Assembly: GCA_003151515.1 (NCBI GenBank)
Contig: PLXS01000040.1
Span: forward strand, 1 to 55,253
Direction of reading: 5' to 3'
Length of the DNA stretch: 55,253 nt
Origin: Opitutaceae bacterium
GTDB lineage: Bacteria > Verrucomicrobiota > Verrucomicrobiia > Opitutales > Opitutaceae
Shown here: piece by piece, positions 7,988 through 16,821 of the stretch
Layout: each line of letters opens with the position of its first letter
Numbering within the stretch: the stretch's first letter is position 1
Program-made: the position numbers and the translations under genes
Notes under the pieces: generated by a model
What the model was told of the DNA's origin: nothing
Database searches by the model: none
Seen by the model: only the letters and a program-made list of their open reading frames with translations

Positions 7988-9745
7988 TCAGGCCTTCTCC
8001 CGGACGGCCGCCTCGATCCTGGCTTCCGATTCATTGAGCGGTATCTTGACGGTTTCCGGGGCGCCGCGCCACTTCATTTCTACGACCCCCTCCTTGATCC
8101 CGCGCCCGCCCACCGTGACCCGCAGCGGGATGCCGATCAGGTCGGCGTCCTTGAACTTGACGCCGGGCCTCTCCGCGCGGTCGTCGACCAGGACGTCGGC
8201 GCCCGCCTTTTCCGCGGCGGCGGCGATCCTGCCGGCAATCTCGGCGGCATTCTTGTCCTGGGGGTCCAGGAGGCAGACCAGGACCTGGAAGGGCGCGATC
8301 GTCCAGGGCCAGATTATCCCGTCCGAGTCGTGGCTGTGCTCGATCAGGGCCTGCAGGGTCCGGCTAATGCCGATCCCGTAGCATCCCATGACGAAGAGGT
8401 GCCTCTCCTTCTTGTCGTCGGTGAAGGCCGCGTCGATGCGCTCCGAGTACTTGGTGCCGAGCTTGAAGATGTGCCCGACCTCGATGCCGCGGCGCACCTT
8501 GAGCGGCCTGCCCCCGAGCGGGTCGGGCTCGCCCGCCTTGACTCGGCGGAAGTCGCCGAAGCGCGTGACGTCCAGATCGCGCCCCACGTTGACGTTGCGA
8601 AGGTGGAACCCGTCGCGGTTGGCGCCCGTCGTCCCGTTGCCGACCAGGCGTATCGCCTCGTCCGCGAAGACCCCGTCCAGGGCCTGGCGGCTGCGGATCG
8701 TCCCCTTGACGGTTCCCAGGCTGCCCGGCCTGGCGCCCATGATGGGCTCTATCTCCTCCGGCGTGGCGGGCCTGAAGAGCGTGTAGCCAAGGGATCCCAG
8801 CTTCGCCTCCTCAAGCTCGTCGCACCCGCGAAGGACGACGGCGAAGGGCTTTCCGTCGCCGACATATATCAGCGTCTTGAACTGCCTGTCGGCGGGCACG
8901 CCGTAGGGCTGGGCCTCCAGGGCGGCGATGGTCACGATGCCTGGCGTCGCGAACTCCTCCAAGGCCGAGCCCGGGACCGCGTCGGCATGGTCCGCGGGCA
9001 CTATGGCGCTCCTCGCCTTCTCGCGGTTCGCGGCGTAGCCGCTCTCCTCGTTGTAGAAGAGGTCGTTGTCGCCGACCTCGGCGGGGACCATGAACTCGTG
9101 CGAGTAGCTCCCCCCCATGACGCCCGTGTCTGCCTCCACGGATATCGCCTGGGCCCCGATCCGACGGAAGAAGGCCTCGTAGGCGCCCTTCATGGCCATG
9201 TAGCTGCGCACGGCGCCCTCGTCGTCGGCGTCGAACGAGTACGCGTCCATCATGACGAACTCCTTCGCCCTCATCAGGCCGTAGCGGGGCCGGATCTCGT
9301 TTCGGAACTTCGTGCCGATCTGGAAGAACGTCTTCGGCAGGTCCCGGTAGCTCGAGATCTCGGCCTTTACGAGGGGCGTGATGACCTCCTCGTGCGTCGG
9401 CCCCAGGACGAACTCGGGCTCCGCAGCGCCGCGCTTGCCCGCTCCCGCGCCGTCCACCCGGAACATGATCTCGCGCACCGGGCCCCAGCGCGGGCCCGCC
9501 GCCCAGAACTCCGCGGGGTGCACGTGCGGCATCGACAGCTCGATCGCGCCCGAGCGCTCCATCTCCTCCCGGCAGACCTGCTCGACCTTGCGCATCACCC
9601 GGTGGCCGAGCGGCAGGTACGTGTAGAGGCCGCCCCCCAGCTTGCGCGCCAGGCCCGCCCGGATGAGTAGCTTGTGGGAGGGAATCTCCGCGTCGGCGGG
9701 GCTCTCCTTTAGGGTGGGTATGAAATAGCACGACCAGAGCTTCAT
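7988..9745 (-). CDS. proS: prolyl-tRNA synthetase (bacterial type)
   Basis: Charges tRNA-Pro. From ATG 9745 the product is 585 residues and begins MKLWSCYFIPTLKESPADAE, typical of bacterial ProRS. Class II motifs are visible: motif 2 around FRNEIRPRYGLMRAKEF, motif 3 near the GCYGIGISRTLQALIE block, and the C-terminal anticodon-binding domain. The INS editing domain lies between motifs 2 and 3 (about 225-400), so this is the prokaryote-type enzyme. The open frame runs upstream to 9838, but that extension would overlap the divergent gene region and is not protein-like. It leads a likely operon with clpS. Confidence 0.95.
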   Translation of the reverse strand: MKLWSCYFIPTLKESPADAEIPSHKLLIRAGLARKLGGGLYTYLPLGHRVMRKVEQVCREEMERSGAIELSMPHVHPAEFWAAGPRWGPVREIMFRVDGAGAGKRGAAEPEFVLGPTHEEVITPLVKAEISSYRDLPKTFFQIGTKFRNEIRPRYGLMRAKEFVMMDAYSFDADDEGAVRSYMAMKGAYEAFFRRIGAQAISVEADTGVMGGSYSHEFMVPAEVGDNDLFYNEESGYAANREKARSAIVPADHADAVPGSALEEFATPGIVTIAALEAQPYGVPADRQFKTLIYVGDGKPFAVVLRGCDELEEAKLGSLGYTLFRPATPEEIEPIMGARPGSLGTVKGTIRSRQALDGVFADEAIRLVGNGTTGANRDGFHLRNVNVGRDLDVTRFGDFRRVKAGEPDPLGGRPLKVRRGIEVGHIFKLGTKYSERIDAAFTDDKKERHLFVMGCYGIGISRTLQALIEHSHDSDGIIWPWTIAPFQVLVCLLDPQDKNAAEIAGRIAAAAEKAGADVLVDDRAERPGVKFKDADLIGIPLRVTVGGRGIKEGVVEMKWRGAPETVKIPLNESEARIEAAVREKA

Positions 9746-9782
9746 TTGCGGTTGGGAGAGCCAAGGAAGCGGGGGGGGCGTT

Positions 9783-9808
9783 GGCAACAAGCGAAAACGC
9801 GTGTTGCC
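9783..9808. promoter_or_regulatory. imperfect palindrome between proS and the divergent gene
   Basis: GGCAACA (9783-9789) pairs with TGTTGCC (9802-9808). Inside it GCG-AAAA-CGC forms an inner stem, separated from the outer stem by one A/G mismatch. It sits in the 98 bp between divergent starts at 9745 and 9844. It could be an operator, or a hairpin in the 5' leader of the rightward gene. No T-run follows, so an intrinsic terminator is unlikely. Confidence 0.45.
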
Positions 9809-9843
9809 TTCGCAGCCGTGCTCCCTTTGGCGTAGCACACGCT

Positions 9844-10455
9844 ATGGCAGAGAAGAGCAAGGACCGCAAACCCTGGCCGATGAAGTGGATCGTCCTGTCG
9901 ATCATCCTGTTCATCCCGGCGTACACGTTCTTGACGCTGCACTTCCGGCGGGCCGGGCCGGCCTTTAGGCCCTACCAGGACCTGAGGGACCGCACGGACG
10001 TGGTCAGGCTCCTGAAGGCCGGCTACCAGCGGATCGCCATCGATGCCAGCAGGCCCGCGCAGTCGCCCGCGTCCGGCCCCCTCGCGGCGGGCGCCGCTCC
10101 GGGCGGCATGCCCGAGGAGCTCGCGAGGACGCTGGTCGAGAAGCCCCTCCTGCCGCTCGAGATAACGTCGGTGTCGGCGCCCGTGTCCACCTCGTCCGGC
10201 ATCGACTACCAGGTGGCCCTCGAGTACACGCTCGCCGACAACAGGCGCCAGCTCTGCGGCGCGCACCTCTACGAGCGCGGCGGCGAGCTCGTGATCGTCG
10301 CCGACTTTGAGCAGCTGCACGGCGGCCTGCTTGCTCGCACCCGCGAGGGCTCGGCCCTTCTCACGGTCCCGCCGGGCACCCTCAGGCCCGGCAAATACCG
10401 CGTCACGCTCGTCGGCGAGCGCTCGTCCAGGACCTGGGAACTGAGCGTGCGCTAG
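9844..10455 (+). CDS. membrane-anchored protein of unknown function
   Basis: A 203-residue protein starting at ATG 9844. It has a short basic N-terminus, one transmembrane helix at about 14-32 (WIVLSIILFIPAYTFLTLHF) and a periplasmic domain with beta-strand-rich stretches. The C-terminal 60 residues end in a pattern resembling a small beta-sandwich. A low-complexity Ala/Pro linker lies near 65-85. No family was recognised. It is transcribed toward argA, whose start is 75 bp downstream, and divergently from proS. Confidence 0.75.
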   Translation: MAEKSKDRKPWPMKWIVLSIILFIPAYTFLTLHFRRAGPAFRPYQDLRDRTDVVRLLKAGYQRIAIDASRPAQSPASGPLAAGAAPGGMPEELARTLVEKPLLPLEITSVSAPVSTSSGIDYQVALEYTLADNRRQLCGAHLYERGGELVIVADFEQLHGGLLARTREGSALLTVPPGTLRPGKYRVTLVGERSSRTWELSVR

Positions 10456-10530
10456 GGGCCGCGCGCGGCCATCTCCCCAAGAAGGTCCCTTGACGCGGGG
10501 GGCCAGTTCACAGAGAACGCGATCCTGCCA

Positions 10531-11874
10531 ATGTCCACAGGTAACGGCCAGCCCACCCCCGTCGCCCCCCCAACGGCCCAGACGACGACGATCAAGCCCA
10601 CGGATCTCCGTGGGATACTCCAGTACGTCCCGAGGTTCCAGGGGCAGATCTTCATCATCGCCATCGACGGGGCGATCGTGGCCGACGAGAACTTCGGAAA
10701 CCTGCTCGTCGACATCGCCGTCCTGCGCAGCCTGGGGATCAAGGTCGTCCTCGTTCACGGCATCGGCCACCAGCTCAAGGAGCTCTCGGCGCTGCGCTCC
10801 ATCCCGATCAGCAACAGCGACGGAACCGGCATAACCGACGCCGCGACGCTCGACCTCGCCATCCGCGCGTCGTCGCGGGTCGCGCACCTGATCCTCGAGG
10901 GCCTCACCGGCAGCTCGCTCAAGGCGGCCGTCTCGAACGCCGTGCGCGCGGTGCCGGTCGGCATCATCAGGGGCGTGGACCAGCAGTTCACGGGCAAGGT
11001 CGACCGGATCGACAAGGAGCTCCTGATCGCGCTCATCGAGCGCCAGGTCGTCCCGCTCATCTCGCCGATGGCGTTCGGGCCCGATGGCAAGTCCCTGCGG
11101 GTGAACTCCGACCTGCTGGCGGCCGAGATGGCGGAGGCGCTTAACGCCACGAAGATCATCTACCTCGCCCCCACCCCGGGCCTCGAGATCGGCGGCGGGG
11201 TGACGCACGAGATCTCGGTCGACGCCCTGCGCACGCTCCTTAACGAGCACCCCGAGAAGATCGCGGACTCGAGCCGCAGCAAGGCCGCCCACGCCGTGAA
11301 GGCGATAGAGACCGGCACGCCCCGGGTCCACATCGTCGACGGGCGGGTCTTCGACGGCCTCCTAAACGAGATCTTCTCCAACGAGGGCGTGGGCTCGCTC
11401 GTCTACGGAAACGACTACCAGCAGATCCGAAAGGCGACGCGGCGCGACGCGCGGCTCCTCTACAACCTGACGCGCAACGCCGTCAGGCGCGAGGAGCTCA
11501 TCCACCGCACCCAGCAGGCGATCGAGAAGAACATAGACCAGTTCTTCGTGTTCGAGGTGGACGAGGCCGTGATCGCGTGCGTCACCCTCCTGTTCTACCC
11601 CGACCAGCCCGACACGGCCGAGATCGGCTCCCTCTACGTGCTGCCCTTCTACCACAACCGCGGGATCGGAAAGAAGATGGTCGAGTACGCCTGCCTGCAG
11701 GCCAAGGAGCGCGGCGTGAAGAAGGTGATCGCCCTGTCGACCCAGAGCTTCGGGTTCTTCACGAGCGTCTGCGGGTTCGAGGAGAGCACCAAGGAGATCC
11801 TGCCGGAGGCGCGGCTCAAGCTCTACGACGACAGCGGGCGCAACGCGAAGGTGATGACGAAGACGATCGCGTAA
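10531..11874 (+). CDS. argA: amino-acid N-acetyltransferase (N-acetylglutamate synthase)
   Basis: Catalyses the first step of arginine synthesis, acetyl-CoA plus glutamate to N-acetylglutamate. The 447-residue protein has the classic two-domain layout: an amino-acid-kinase fold (about 30-290, with KVVLVHGIGHQ and the VNSDLLAAEMAEAL segment) and a GNAT acetyltransferase domain (about 300-440, with the acetyl-CoA loop LPFYHNRGIGKKM). Length is close to E. coli ArgA (443 aa). The first 20 residues are a Pro/Thr-rich tail. No other arg genes and no ArgR-like box are visible. It probably forms its own transcription unit. Confidence 0.9.
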   Translation: MSTGNGQPTPVAPPTAQTTTIKPTDLRGILQYVPRFQGQIFIIAIDGAIVADENFGNLLVDIAVLRSLGIKVVLVHGIGHQLKELSALRSIPISNSDGTGITDAATLDLAIRASSRVAHLILEGLTGSSLKAAVSNAVRAVPVGIIRGVDQQFTGKVDRIDKELLIALIERQVVPLISPMAFGPDGKSLRVNSDLLAAEMAEALNATKIIYLAPTPGLEIGGGVTHEISVDALRTLLNEHPEKIADSSRSKAAHAVKAIETGTPRVHIVDGRVFDGLLNEIFSNEGVGSLVYGNDYQQIRKATRRDARLLYNLTRNAVRREELIHRTQQAIEKNIDQFFVFEVDEAVIACVTLLFYPDQPDTAEIGSLYVLPFYHNRGIGKKMVEYACLQAKERGVKKVIALSTQSFGFFTSVCGFEESTKEILPEARLKLYDDSGRNAKVMTKTIA

Positions 11875-11922
11875 CCAAAAGTCGGGATCGGCGTCTATGG
11901 ATGTGGATATCAGTATAATCCC

Positions 11923-12321
11923 ATGAACTCGCCCTCATCCGATAACCCCCTGACGGAAGCCCGCCGCGCCCTCCCCGTGGCCGCGCGGATAAGCCTTTGC
12001 GCCGCGGCCCTGCTGCCGGCGCTGGCCCTGACCCCGGGCTGCGTGGTCGCCGTGCGGCCGGCCCCGGCCGCGGTCGTCTACACCGAGCCCCAGGGGGTCG
12101 TTGTCACGGAAATGCCGCCTGCGCCGGTCGCCGAGTACATCGGCCCCGTGCCCGGGCCGGGAGTCATCTGGATCGGCGGCTACTACCACTGGTCCGGCGG
12201 CCGCTGGGTCTGGCTGCGCGGGCACTATGAGCACCCGCCGCGCCCGGGCGCCCGTTGGATCGCCCCGCGCTACGAGGTCCGCGGCGGGACGCGCGTCTAC
12301 GTCCGCGGGTACTGGCGCTGA
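11923..12321 (+). CDS. lipoprotein with WxxGxW-type repeats
   Basis: A 132-residue secreted lipoprotein. A hydrophobic signal ends in the lipobox LTPGC near residues 36-40. The mature part carries GGYYHWSGGRWVWLRGHYEHPP and a closing VRGYWR, the aromatic/glycine pattern of the YXWxxGxW (BcpO-related) repeat family found in outer-membrane proteins. A perfect TATAAT lies at 11914-11919, only 3 bp before ATG 11923. Either that ATG is not the start (an in-frame GTG at 11977 would give a more usual signal peptide) or the motif is fortuitous. The function of this family is unknown to me. Confidence 0.72.
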   Translation: MNSPSSDNPLTEARRALPVAARISLCAAALLPALALTPGCVVAVRPAPAAVVYTEPQGVVVTEMPPAPVAEYIGPVPGPGVIWIGGYYHWSGGRWVWLRGHYEHPPRPGARWIAPRYEVRGGTRVYVRGYWR

Positions 12322-12341
12322 AGGCGCCGGTCCCGGGAGCT

Positions 12342-12803
12342 TCAGTCCCTCACCTCGACGACCGCCTGGATCTCGGCGGTCGCCCCCTTGGGCAGGCCGT
12401 TCACCGCCACGGCGGCCCTGGCGTGGCGGCCGGCCTCGCCGAAGACCCTCACGAACAGGTCGCTCGCGCCGTTGATGACGGCCGGGCTGTCCGCGAACCC
12501 GTCGACGGCATTGACATAGCCGCTCACGAACACGATGCGCGACACCCGGTCGAGCGAGCCCAGGGCCGCCTTCACGTTGGCCAGCGTGTTCAGGGCGCAA
12601 ACCTCGGCCGCCTTGGCGGCCGACTGCACCGTCTGCTCGCGGCCGACCTGGCCGCTGTGCGTGAGCTTGCCGTCGATCATCGGCAGGGTGCCGGCGCAGT
12701 AGAGCAGGTTTCCCGTGCGCACGACGGGCACGTAGCTGCCGGCGGCCGCCGGGGGCTGCGGCAGGGCGAGGCCTGCCTCGGCAAGTCTTTGTTCGGGGCT
12801 CAT
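12342..12803 (-). CDS. RidA/YjgF-family deaminase
   Basis: A 153-residue RidA-superfamily protein. The family hydrolyses reactive enamine/imine intermediates such as 2-aminoacrylate. Recognisable segments are LLYCAGTLPMIDGKL (about 34-48), NTLANVKAALGSLDRVSRIVFVSGYV (about 72-97) and the C-terminal AEIQAVVEV, which carries the usual Glu but with Ala-Val in the expected E-(I/V)-E-A context. The canonical R-(N/D) near residue 105 appears displaced (SPAVINGASD). This suggests a RidA subfamily (Rid2-7) rather than archetypal RidA, so substrate and activity are uncertain. It is divergent to the purine permease, 100 bp apart. Confidence 0.88.
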   Translation of the reverse strand: MSPEQRLAEAGLALPQPPAAAGSYVPVVRTGNLLYCAGTLPMIDGKLTHSGQVGREQTVQSAAKAAEVCALNTLANVKAALGSLDRVSRIVFVSGYVNAVDGFADSPAVINGASDLFVRVFGEAGRHARAAVAVNGLPKGATAEIQAVVEVRD

Positions 12804-12903
12804 GGTGTTGCCTCATTGTCTGCGGCGGCGGCCGGGTTTGAAGCAAAAAAACTTGCGTTGCGGCCCGCCGCGCAATGCTCCACACAGTCCGAGCCGCCAA
12901 CGC

Positions 12904-14238
12904 ATGGTATCACGATTCTTCCAACTCGAGAGCCGCGGAACCACGCGCTTCCGCGAATTCCAGGCGGGCCTGACGACCTTCGCGGCGATGGCCTACATCT
13001 TGGCCGTAAACCCCTCGATCCTCGCGAACACGGGCATGGACAAGGGGGCCCTGGTCACCGTGACGGCGATCACGGCGGCCATCGCGACGACGCTGATGGC
13101 GCTCTTCACGAACTACCCGATAGCGCTCGCGCCGGGCATGGGCATAAACGCCTTCTTCACCTTCACAATCTGCCTCGGCAAGGGGATCGCCTGGAACGAG
13201 GCCCTCGGGATGGTGTTCGTCAACGGCATCATCTTCCTCTCCCTGTCCGTGACCGGCATCCGGGAGAAGATCATCGCCTCGATCCCGGTGGGCCTTAAGC
13301 TTGCGGTCACCTGCGGGGTCGGCCTGTTCATCGCCTTCATAGGCCTGAAGAACGGGGGCGTCATCGTGCTCAACAAGGCGACCTTCGTCGGCCCGGGCGA
13401 CTTCACAGCGGGCCCGACGGCGCTGTGCCTGGCCGGCGTCGTGTTCACGGCGCTTCTGGTCGCCCGCAGGGTTCCGGGGGCCATCGTCCTCGGGATCCTG
13501 ACGGTCACGCTCGCCGGCCTTTTCGTGCCCGACGGCGCGGGCGCCCGGGTGACGGACCTGCACGGCGGCTTCTTCTCGCTGCCCCACTCGGCCGCGCCCG
13601 TTTTCCTCAAGCTGACGTGGGGCTTCCTTAGGAGCTGGAGCAAATTCCAGGTCGCGCTGCCGCTCATCTTCACGCTGCTCCTGGTCGACATGTTCGACAA
13701 CATCGGCACCCTGATCGGTGTGACGAAGCGCGCCGGGCTGCTGGACTCCCAGGGGCGCCTGCCCAAGGCGGGCCGCGCGCTGCTCGCCGACTCTATCGCT
13801 ACCATCCTCTCGGCCCTCTGCGGCACATCCACGGTCGTCAGCTACATCGAGTCCGCCTCGGGCGTCGAGGCGGGCGGCCGCACGGGGCTGACGGCGCTCT
13901 GGGTCGCCTTCCTCATGCTGCTGTCGCTCTTTTTGACCCCGCTCATCCTCGCCATCCCGGCGTGCGCGACCGCCCCGGCGCTTGTCATCGTGGGCATTTT
14001 CATGATGCAGTCGGTCGTGGAGATCGACATGACGCGCTTTGAGGTCGCTGCCCCGGCGGTCCTCACCATCTTCGCGATACCGATGACATTCAGCATCGCC
14101 CAGGGAATCGGGATTGGGCTCATCTGCTCGGCGCTCCTGAGCGTAGGGCTCGGGCGCGCCCGCGAGGTCGGGCTGGTCGGCTACGTGGTGGCGACCATGT
14201 TCTTCCTCTCGTTCTTCAAGATCTGGCCGTTCAGCTGA
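12904..14238 (+). CDS. NCS2 (AzgA-like) purine permease
   Basis: A 444-residue integral membrane protein with about 12 hydrophobic segments. Hallmarks of the AzgA branch are the N-terminal REFQAGLTTFAAMAYILAVNP, the GMGINAFFTFT half-helix and the LLVDMFDNIGTLIG segment. Family members import adenine, guanine or hypoxanthine with protons. ATG 12904 is the start that gives the family N-terminus; an open extension upstream to 12802 is not protein-like. The ABC permease gene follows by 16 bp. Purine supply is echoed by hpt further along, but the two are not linked. Confidence 0.9.
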   Translation: MVSRFFQLESRGTTRFREFQAGLTTFAAMAYILAVNPSILANTGMDKGALVTVTAITAAIATTLMALFTNYPIALAPGMGINAFFTFTICLGKGIAWNEALGMVFVNGIIFLSLSVTGIREKIIASIPVGLKLAVTCGVGLFIAFIGLKNGGVIVLNKATFVGPGDFTAGPTALCLAGVVFTALLVARRVPGAIVLGILTVTLAGLFVPDGAGARVTDLHGGFFSLPHSAAPVFLKLTWGFLRSWSKFQVALPLIFTLLLVDMFDNIGTLIGVTKRAGLLDSQGRLPKAGRALLADSIATILSALCGTSTVVSYIESASGVEAGGRTGLTALWVAFLMLLSLFLTPLILAIPACATAPALVIVGIFMMQSVVEIDMTRFEVAAPAVLTIFAIPMTFSIAQGIGIGLICSALLSVGLGRAREVGLVGYVVATMFFLSFFKIWPFS

Positions 14239-14254
14239 AACCAAAGGGGGCGCC

Positions 14255-15949
14255 ATGTCCAAGAACACGGCCAGGATCGTGCTCGCCGCCATCCTCGCCT
14301 TCTTCGCAGTCTTCTTCCTGTGGCCGATCCTGCAGATTCTTCGGGGCGGCTTCGTTAACGCGGACGGCCGGTTCACGCTCTCGTTCCTCGTCGCGCTGCT
14401 CAGGGACCCGATCTACCTGGTGGCGCTGCGCAACTCCTTCCTTCTCGCGTGCGCGGGCACGACGCTCGCGCTCCTGATCGCCCTGCCGCTCGCGGTCGTG
14501 TCCGACAGGTACCTCTACCCCCTCAAGGGCCTGCTCAACTCGGCGGTGCTCGTCCCCATGGTCCTTCCCCCGTTCGTGGGCGCGATGGGCATCAGGCAGA
14601 TCTTCGGCCAGTACGGCGCGGCGAACGCGCTCATCATCGCCCTGGGCTTGAGGCCGCACGGCTGGACGTTCGACTGGTTCGCGGCGAACCAGTTCTGGGG
14701 CGTCGCCATCGTCGAGGCGCTTTCGCTCTACCCGATCATCTACCTGAACTCCATCGCGGCCCTCGCGAACATCGATCCGGCGATGGAGGAGGCGGCCGAG
14801 AACCTCGGCTGCACGGGCCTTCGCCGGTTCGTCAAGGTCACGCTGCCCCTCATCCAGCCGGGCCTATTCGCGGGCTCGACCATCGTGTTCATATGGATCT
14901 TCACCGAGCTTGGGACGCCGCTCGTGTTCGATTACGCCCGGGTGACGAGCGTCCAGATCTTCTACGGGCTAAAGGACATAGGGGGCAATCCGTTCCCCTA
15001 CGCTCTCGTGTCGATCCTCCTCGCAAGCTCGGTCCTGATCTACGGCGTCGGCAGGGGCGTGTTCGGCCGCAGCTCGGACGCGATGATGTCCAAGGCGACG
15101 ACGGCGGGCGGCGCCAGGGCGCTGCCCGCGAGGCGGGCCTGGCTATGCACAGCGTTCTTCTGCGCGGTCACCTTCGTCGCCATCCTCCCGCACCTCGGTG
15201 TGGTCCTGATCGCCTTCTCCAAGGACTGGTACGCGAGCATCCTGCCCTCGGGGCTCACCCTGGACAACTACCGCGCCGCGCTCGGAAACGAGTACACCGT
15301 GCCCGCGATTGCGAACAGCCTCAAGTTCGCGTGCGCCTCGACCATGATCGACGTGGTCCTCGGGATCGCGATCGCATACCTGATCGTACGCACCAGGATC
15401 ATGGGGCGCGGCCTCCTCGACTACCTGTCCATCCTGCCGCTCGCGGTGCCGGGGATCGTCCTCGCGTTCGGCTACCTCGCGATGGCCCAGGAGGGGCGCT
15501 TCTTCAGCTTCATAAACCCGGTCAACAACCCGACCGTGCTGCTGATCGTGGCCTATTCGATCCGGCGCCTTCCCTACGTCGTGCGCTCGGCGGCCGCCGG
15601 GTTCCAGCAGACGAGCGTCGCCTTCGAGGAGGCCGCCGAGAGCCTGGGCTGCCCGCCAGCAAGGGCGGTGATCCGGGTGACGCTGCCCCTCATCGCCGCG
15701 AACCTGATGGCGGGCGCCCTCCTGGCGTTCGCCTTCGCCATGCTCGAGGTGAGCGACTCGATCATCCTCGCCCAGAAGATGGTCTACTTCCCGATCACGA
15801 AGGCCATCCTCGAGCTCTTCCAGCTGCTGGGCGAGGGCAAGTTCATGGCGTGCGCTCTCGGCACCTGGGCCATGGTGTTCCTGGCTACCATGATCGCCGC
15901 CGTGAGCATGCTCCTGGGCAAGCGCCTGGGCGCCCTCTTCAGGGTCTAA
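14255..15949 (+). CDS. iron-type ABC transporter permease, two domains in one chain
   Basis: A 564-residue inner-membrane permease of the FbpB/AfuB type. Two homologous permease halves are fused. Each carries the EAA loop that docks the ATPase: EEAAENLGCTGLRRFVKVTL (about 179-198) and EEAAESLGCPPARAVIRVTL (about 460-480). About 12 membrane spans are apparent. Fused permeases of this kind serve Fe(III), sulfate/molybdate-like or phosphonate uptake. No ATPase or binding protein is adjacent. The only candidates in the window are the genes at 26281-28982. It sits 16 bp after the purine permease and 20 bp before the EamA gene. Confidence 0.9.
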   Translation: MSKNTARIVLAAILAFFAVFFLWPILQILRGGFVNADGRFTLSFLVALLRDPIYLVALRNSFLLACAGTTLALLIALPLAVVSDRYLYPLKGLLNSAVLVPMVLPPFVGAMGIRQIFGQYGAANALIIALGLRPHGWTFDWFAANQFWGVAIVEALSLYPIIYLNSIAALANIDPAMEEAAENLGCTGLRRFVKVTLPLIQPGLFAGSTIVFIWIFTELGTPLVFDYARVTSVQIFYGLKDIGGNPFPYALVSILLASSVLIYGVGRGVFGRSSDAMMSKATTAGGARALPARRAWLCTAFFCAVTFVAILPHLGVVLIAFSKDWYASILPSGLTLDNYRAALGNEYTVPAIANSLKFACASTMIDVVLGIAIAYLIVRTRIMGRGLLDYLSILPLAVPGIVLAFGYLAMAQEGRFFSFINPVNNPTVLLIVAYSIRRLPYVVRSAAAGFQQTSVAFEEAAESLGCPPARAVIRVTLPLIAANLMAGALLAFAFAMLEVSDSIILAQKMVYFPITKAILELFQLLGEGKFMACALGTWAMVFLATMIAAVSMLLGKRLGALFRV

Positions 15950-15969
15950 GGCGGGGCCGGCGCGAGCGC

Positions 15970-16821
15970 ATGATCCTCCTGCTGGCCGTATCGCTCCTCT
16001 GGGCGTTCTCCTTCGGCCTCGTCAAGGGACTTTCCGGGCTCGACCCGGCCGCGGTCGCCGTCGTCCGGCTCGCCATCTCTCTCGCCGTGTTCGCCCCGCT
16101 CCTTCGGCCGGCGGCCCTGGGGCGCGCCGCGGCGCTTCGCCTGGGTCTCGTGGGCGCCGTCCAGTTCGGCGCCATGTACATCCTCTACCTTCGCTCCTAC
16201 GCCCACCTGCACGCCTTCGAGGTGGCGCTCTTCACGATCACGACCCCCGTCTTCGTCGCCCTGGCCGACGCCCTCGTCGAGCGGCGATTCGCGCCCCGAT
16301 TCATCGCGGCCGCCGCGCTCTCGGTGGCGGGTGCCGCAGTCGTCGTCTGGAGGTCCATCGGCGACACCGGGGTCCTGGGAGGCTTCATCCTCGTGCAGCT
16401 CTCCAACCTGTGCTTCGCGGCGGGCCAGGTCGCCTGGAGGCGCACGAGGGCGGGAATCCCCGCCGCGGTGTCCGACGCCTCCCTCTTCGCCGCGCCCCTG
16501 ACCGGCGCTCTCGCCCTGACGCTGGCCGTCTCGCTCCTGTCGACCGACTGGCGGGTTTTCTCGCCGACGCCATCCCAGTGGGCCAGCATCGCCTACCTTG
16601 GCGCCGGCGCCTCTGGGCTCGGCTTCTTCCTCTGGAACGTCGGCTCGACGCGGGTCAACGCGGGTACGCTCGCGGCGTTCAACAACGCGAAGATCCCGCT
16701 CGGGATCGCGTGCTCGATCCTGGTGTTCGGGGAGCACGCCGACCTCGGCAGGCTCCTCGCGGGAGCAGCCATCATGGCCTGCGGGGTCTGGGTCGCGGGC
16801 CCGCCGGGGCCCGTCAGTTGA
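15970..16821 (+). CDS. EamA-family (DMT) transporter
   Basis: A 283-residue membrane protein with ten predicted helices in two EamA repeats (about 1-135 and 145-280). The second repeat has the typical GLGFFLWNVGSTRVNAG...NNAKIPLG segment. Such proteins export amino acids, metabolites or nucleotide-sugars; the substrate is not evident. ATG 15970 gives the natural first helix (MILLLAVSLLWAFSFGLVKG). The frame is open far upstream, but that part is the shadow of the ABC permease. The stop overlaps the convergent adenosine deaminase gene by 8 bp. Confidence 0.88.
   Translation: MILLLAVSLLWAFSFGLVKGLSGLDPAAVAVVRLAISLAVFAPLLRPAALGRAAALRLGLVGAVQFGAMYILYLRSYAHLHAFEVALFTITTPVFVALADALVERRFAPRFIAAAALSVAGAAVVVWRSIGDTGVLGGFILVQLSNLCFAAGQVAWRRTRAGIPAAVSDASLFAAPLTGALALTLAVSLLSTDWRVFSPTPSQWASIAYLGAGASGLGFFLWNVGSTRVNAGTLAAFNNAKIPLGIACSILVFGEHADLGRLLAGAAIMACGVWVAGPPGPVS

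Noticed and set aside
12910..14376. 488-codon minus-strand frame opposite the purine permease
   Set aside because: Antisense shadow: extremely charged (D/E/R/H) composition complementary to hydrophobic codons, no domain recognised.
14449..15969. Very long open frame running into the EamA gene (790 codons in total)
   Set aside because: Its first 500 codons lie inside the ABC permease in another frame and are Arg/Pro/Gly-rich, as expected of a shadow in high-GC DNA. Only the part from ATG 15970 looks like a membrane protein.
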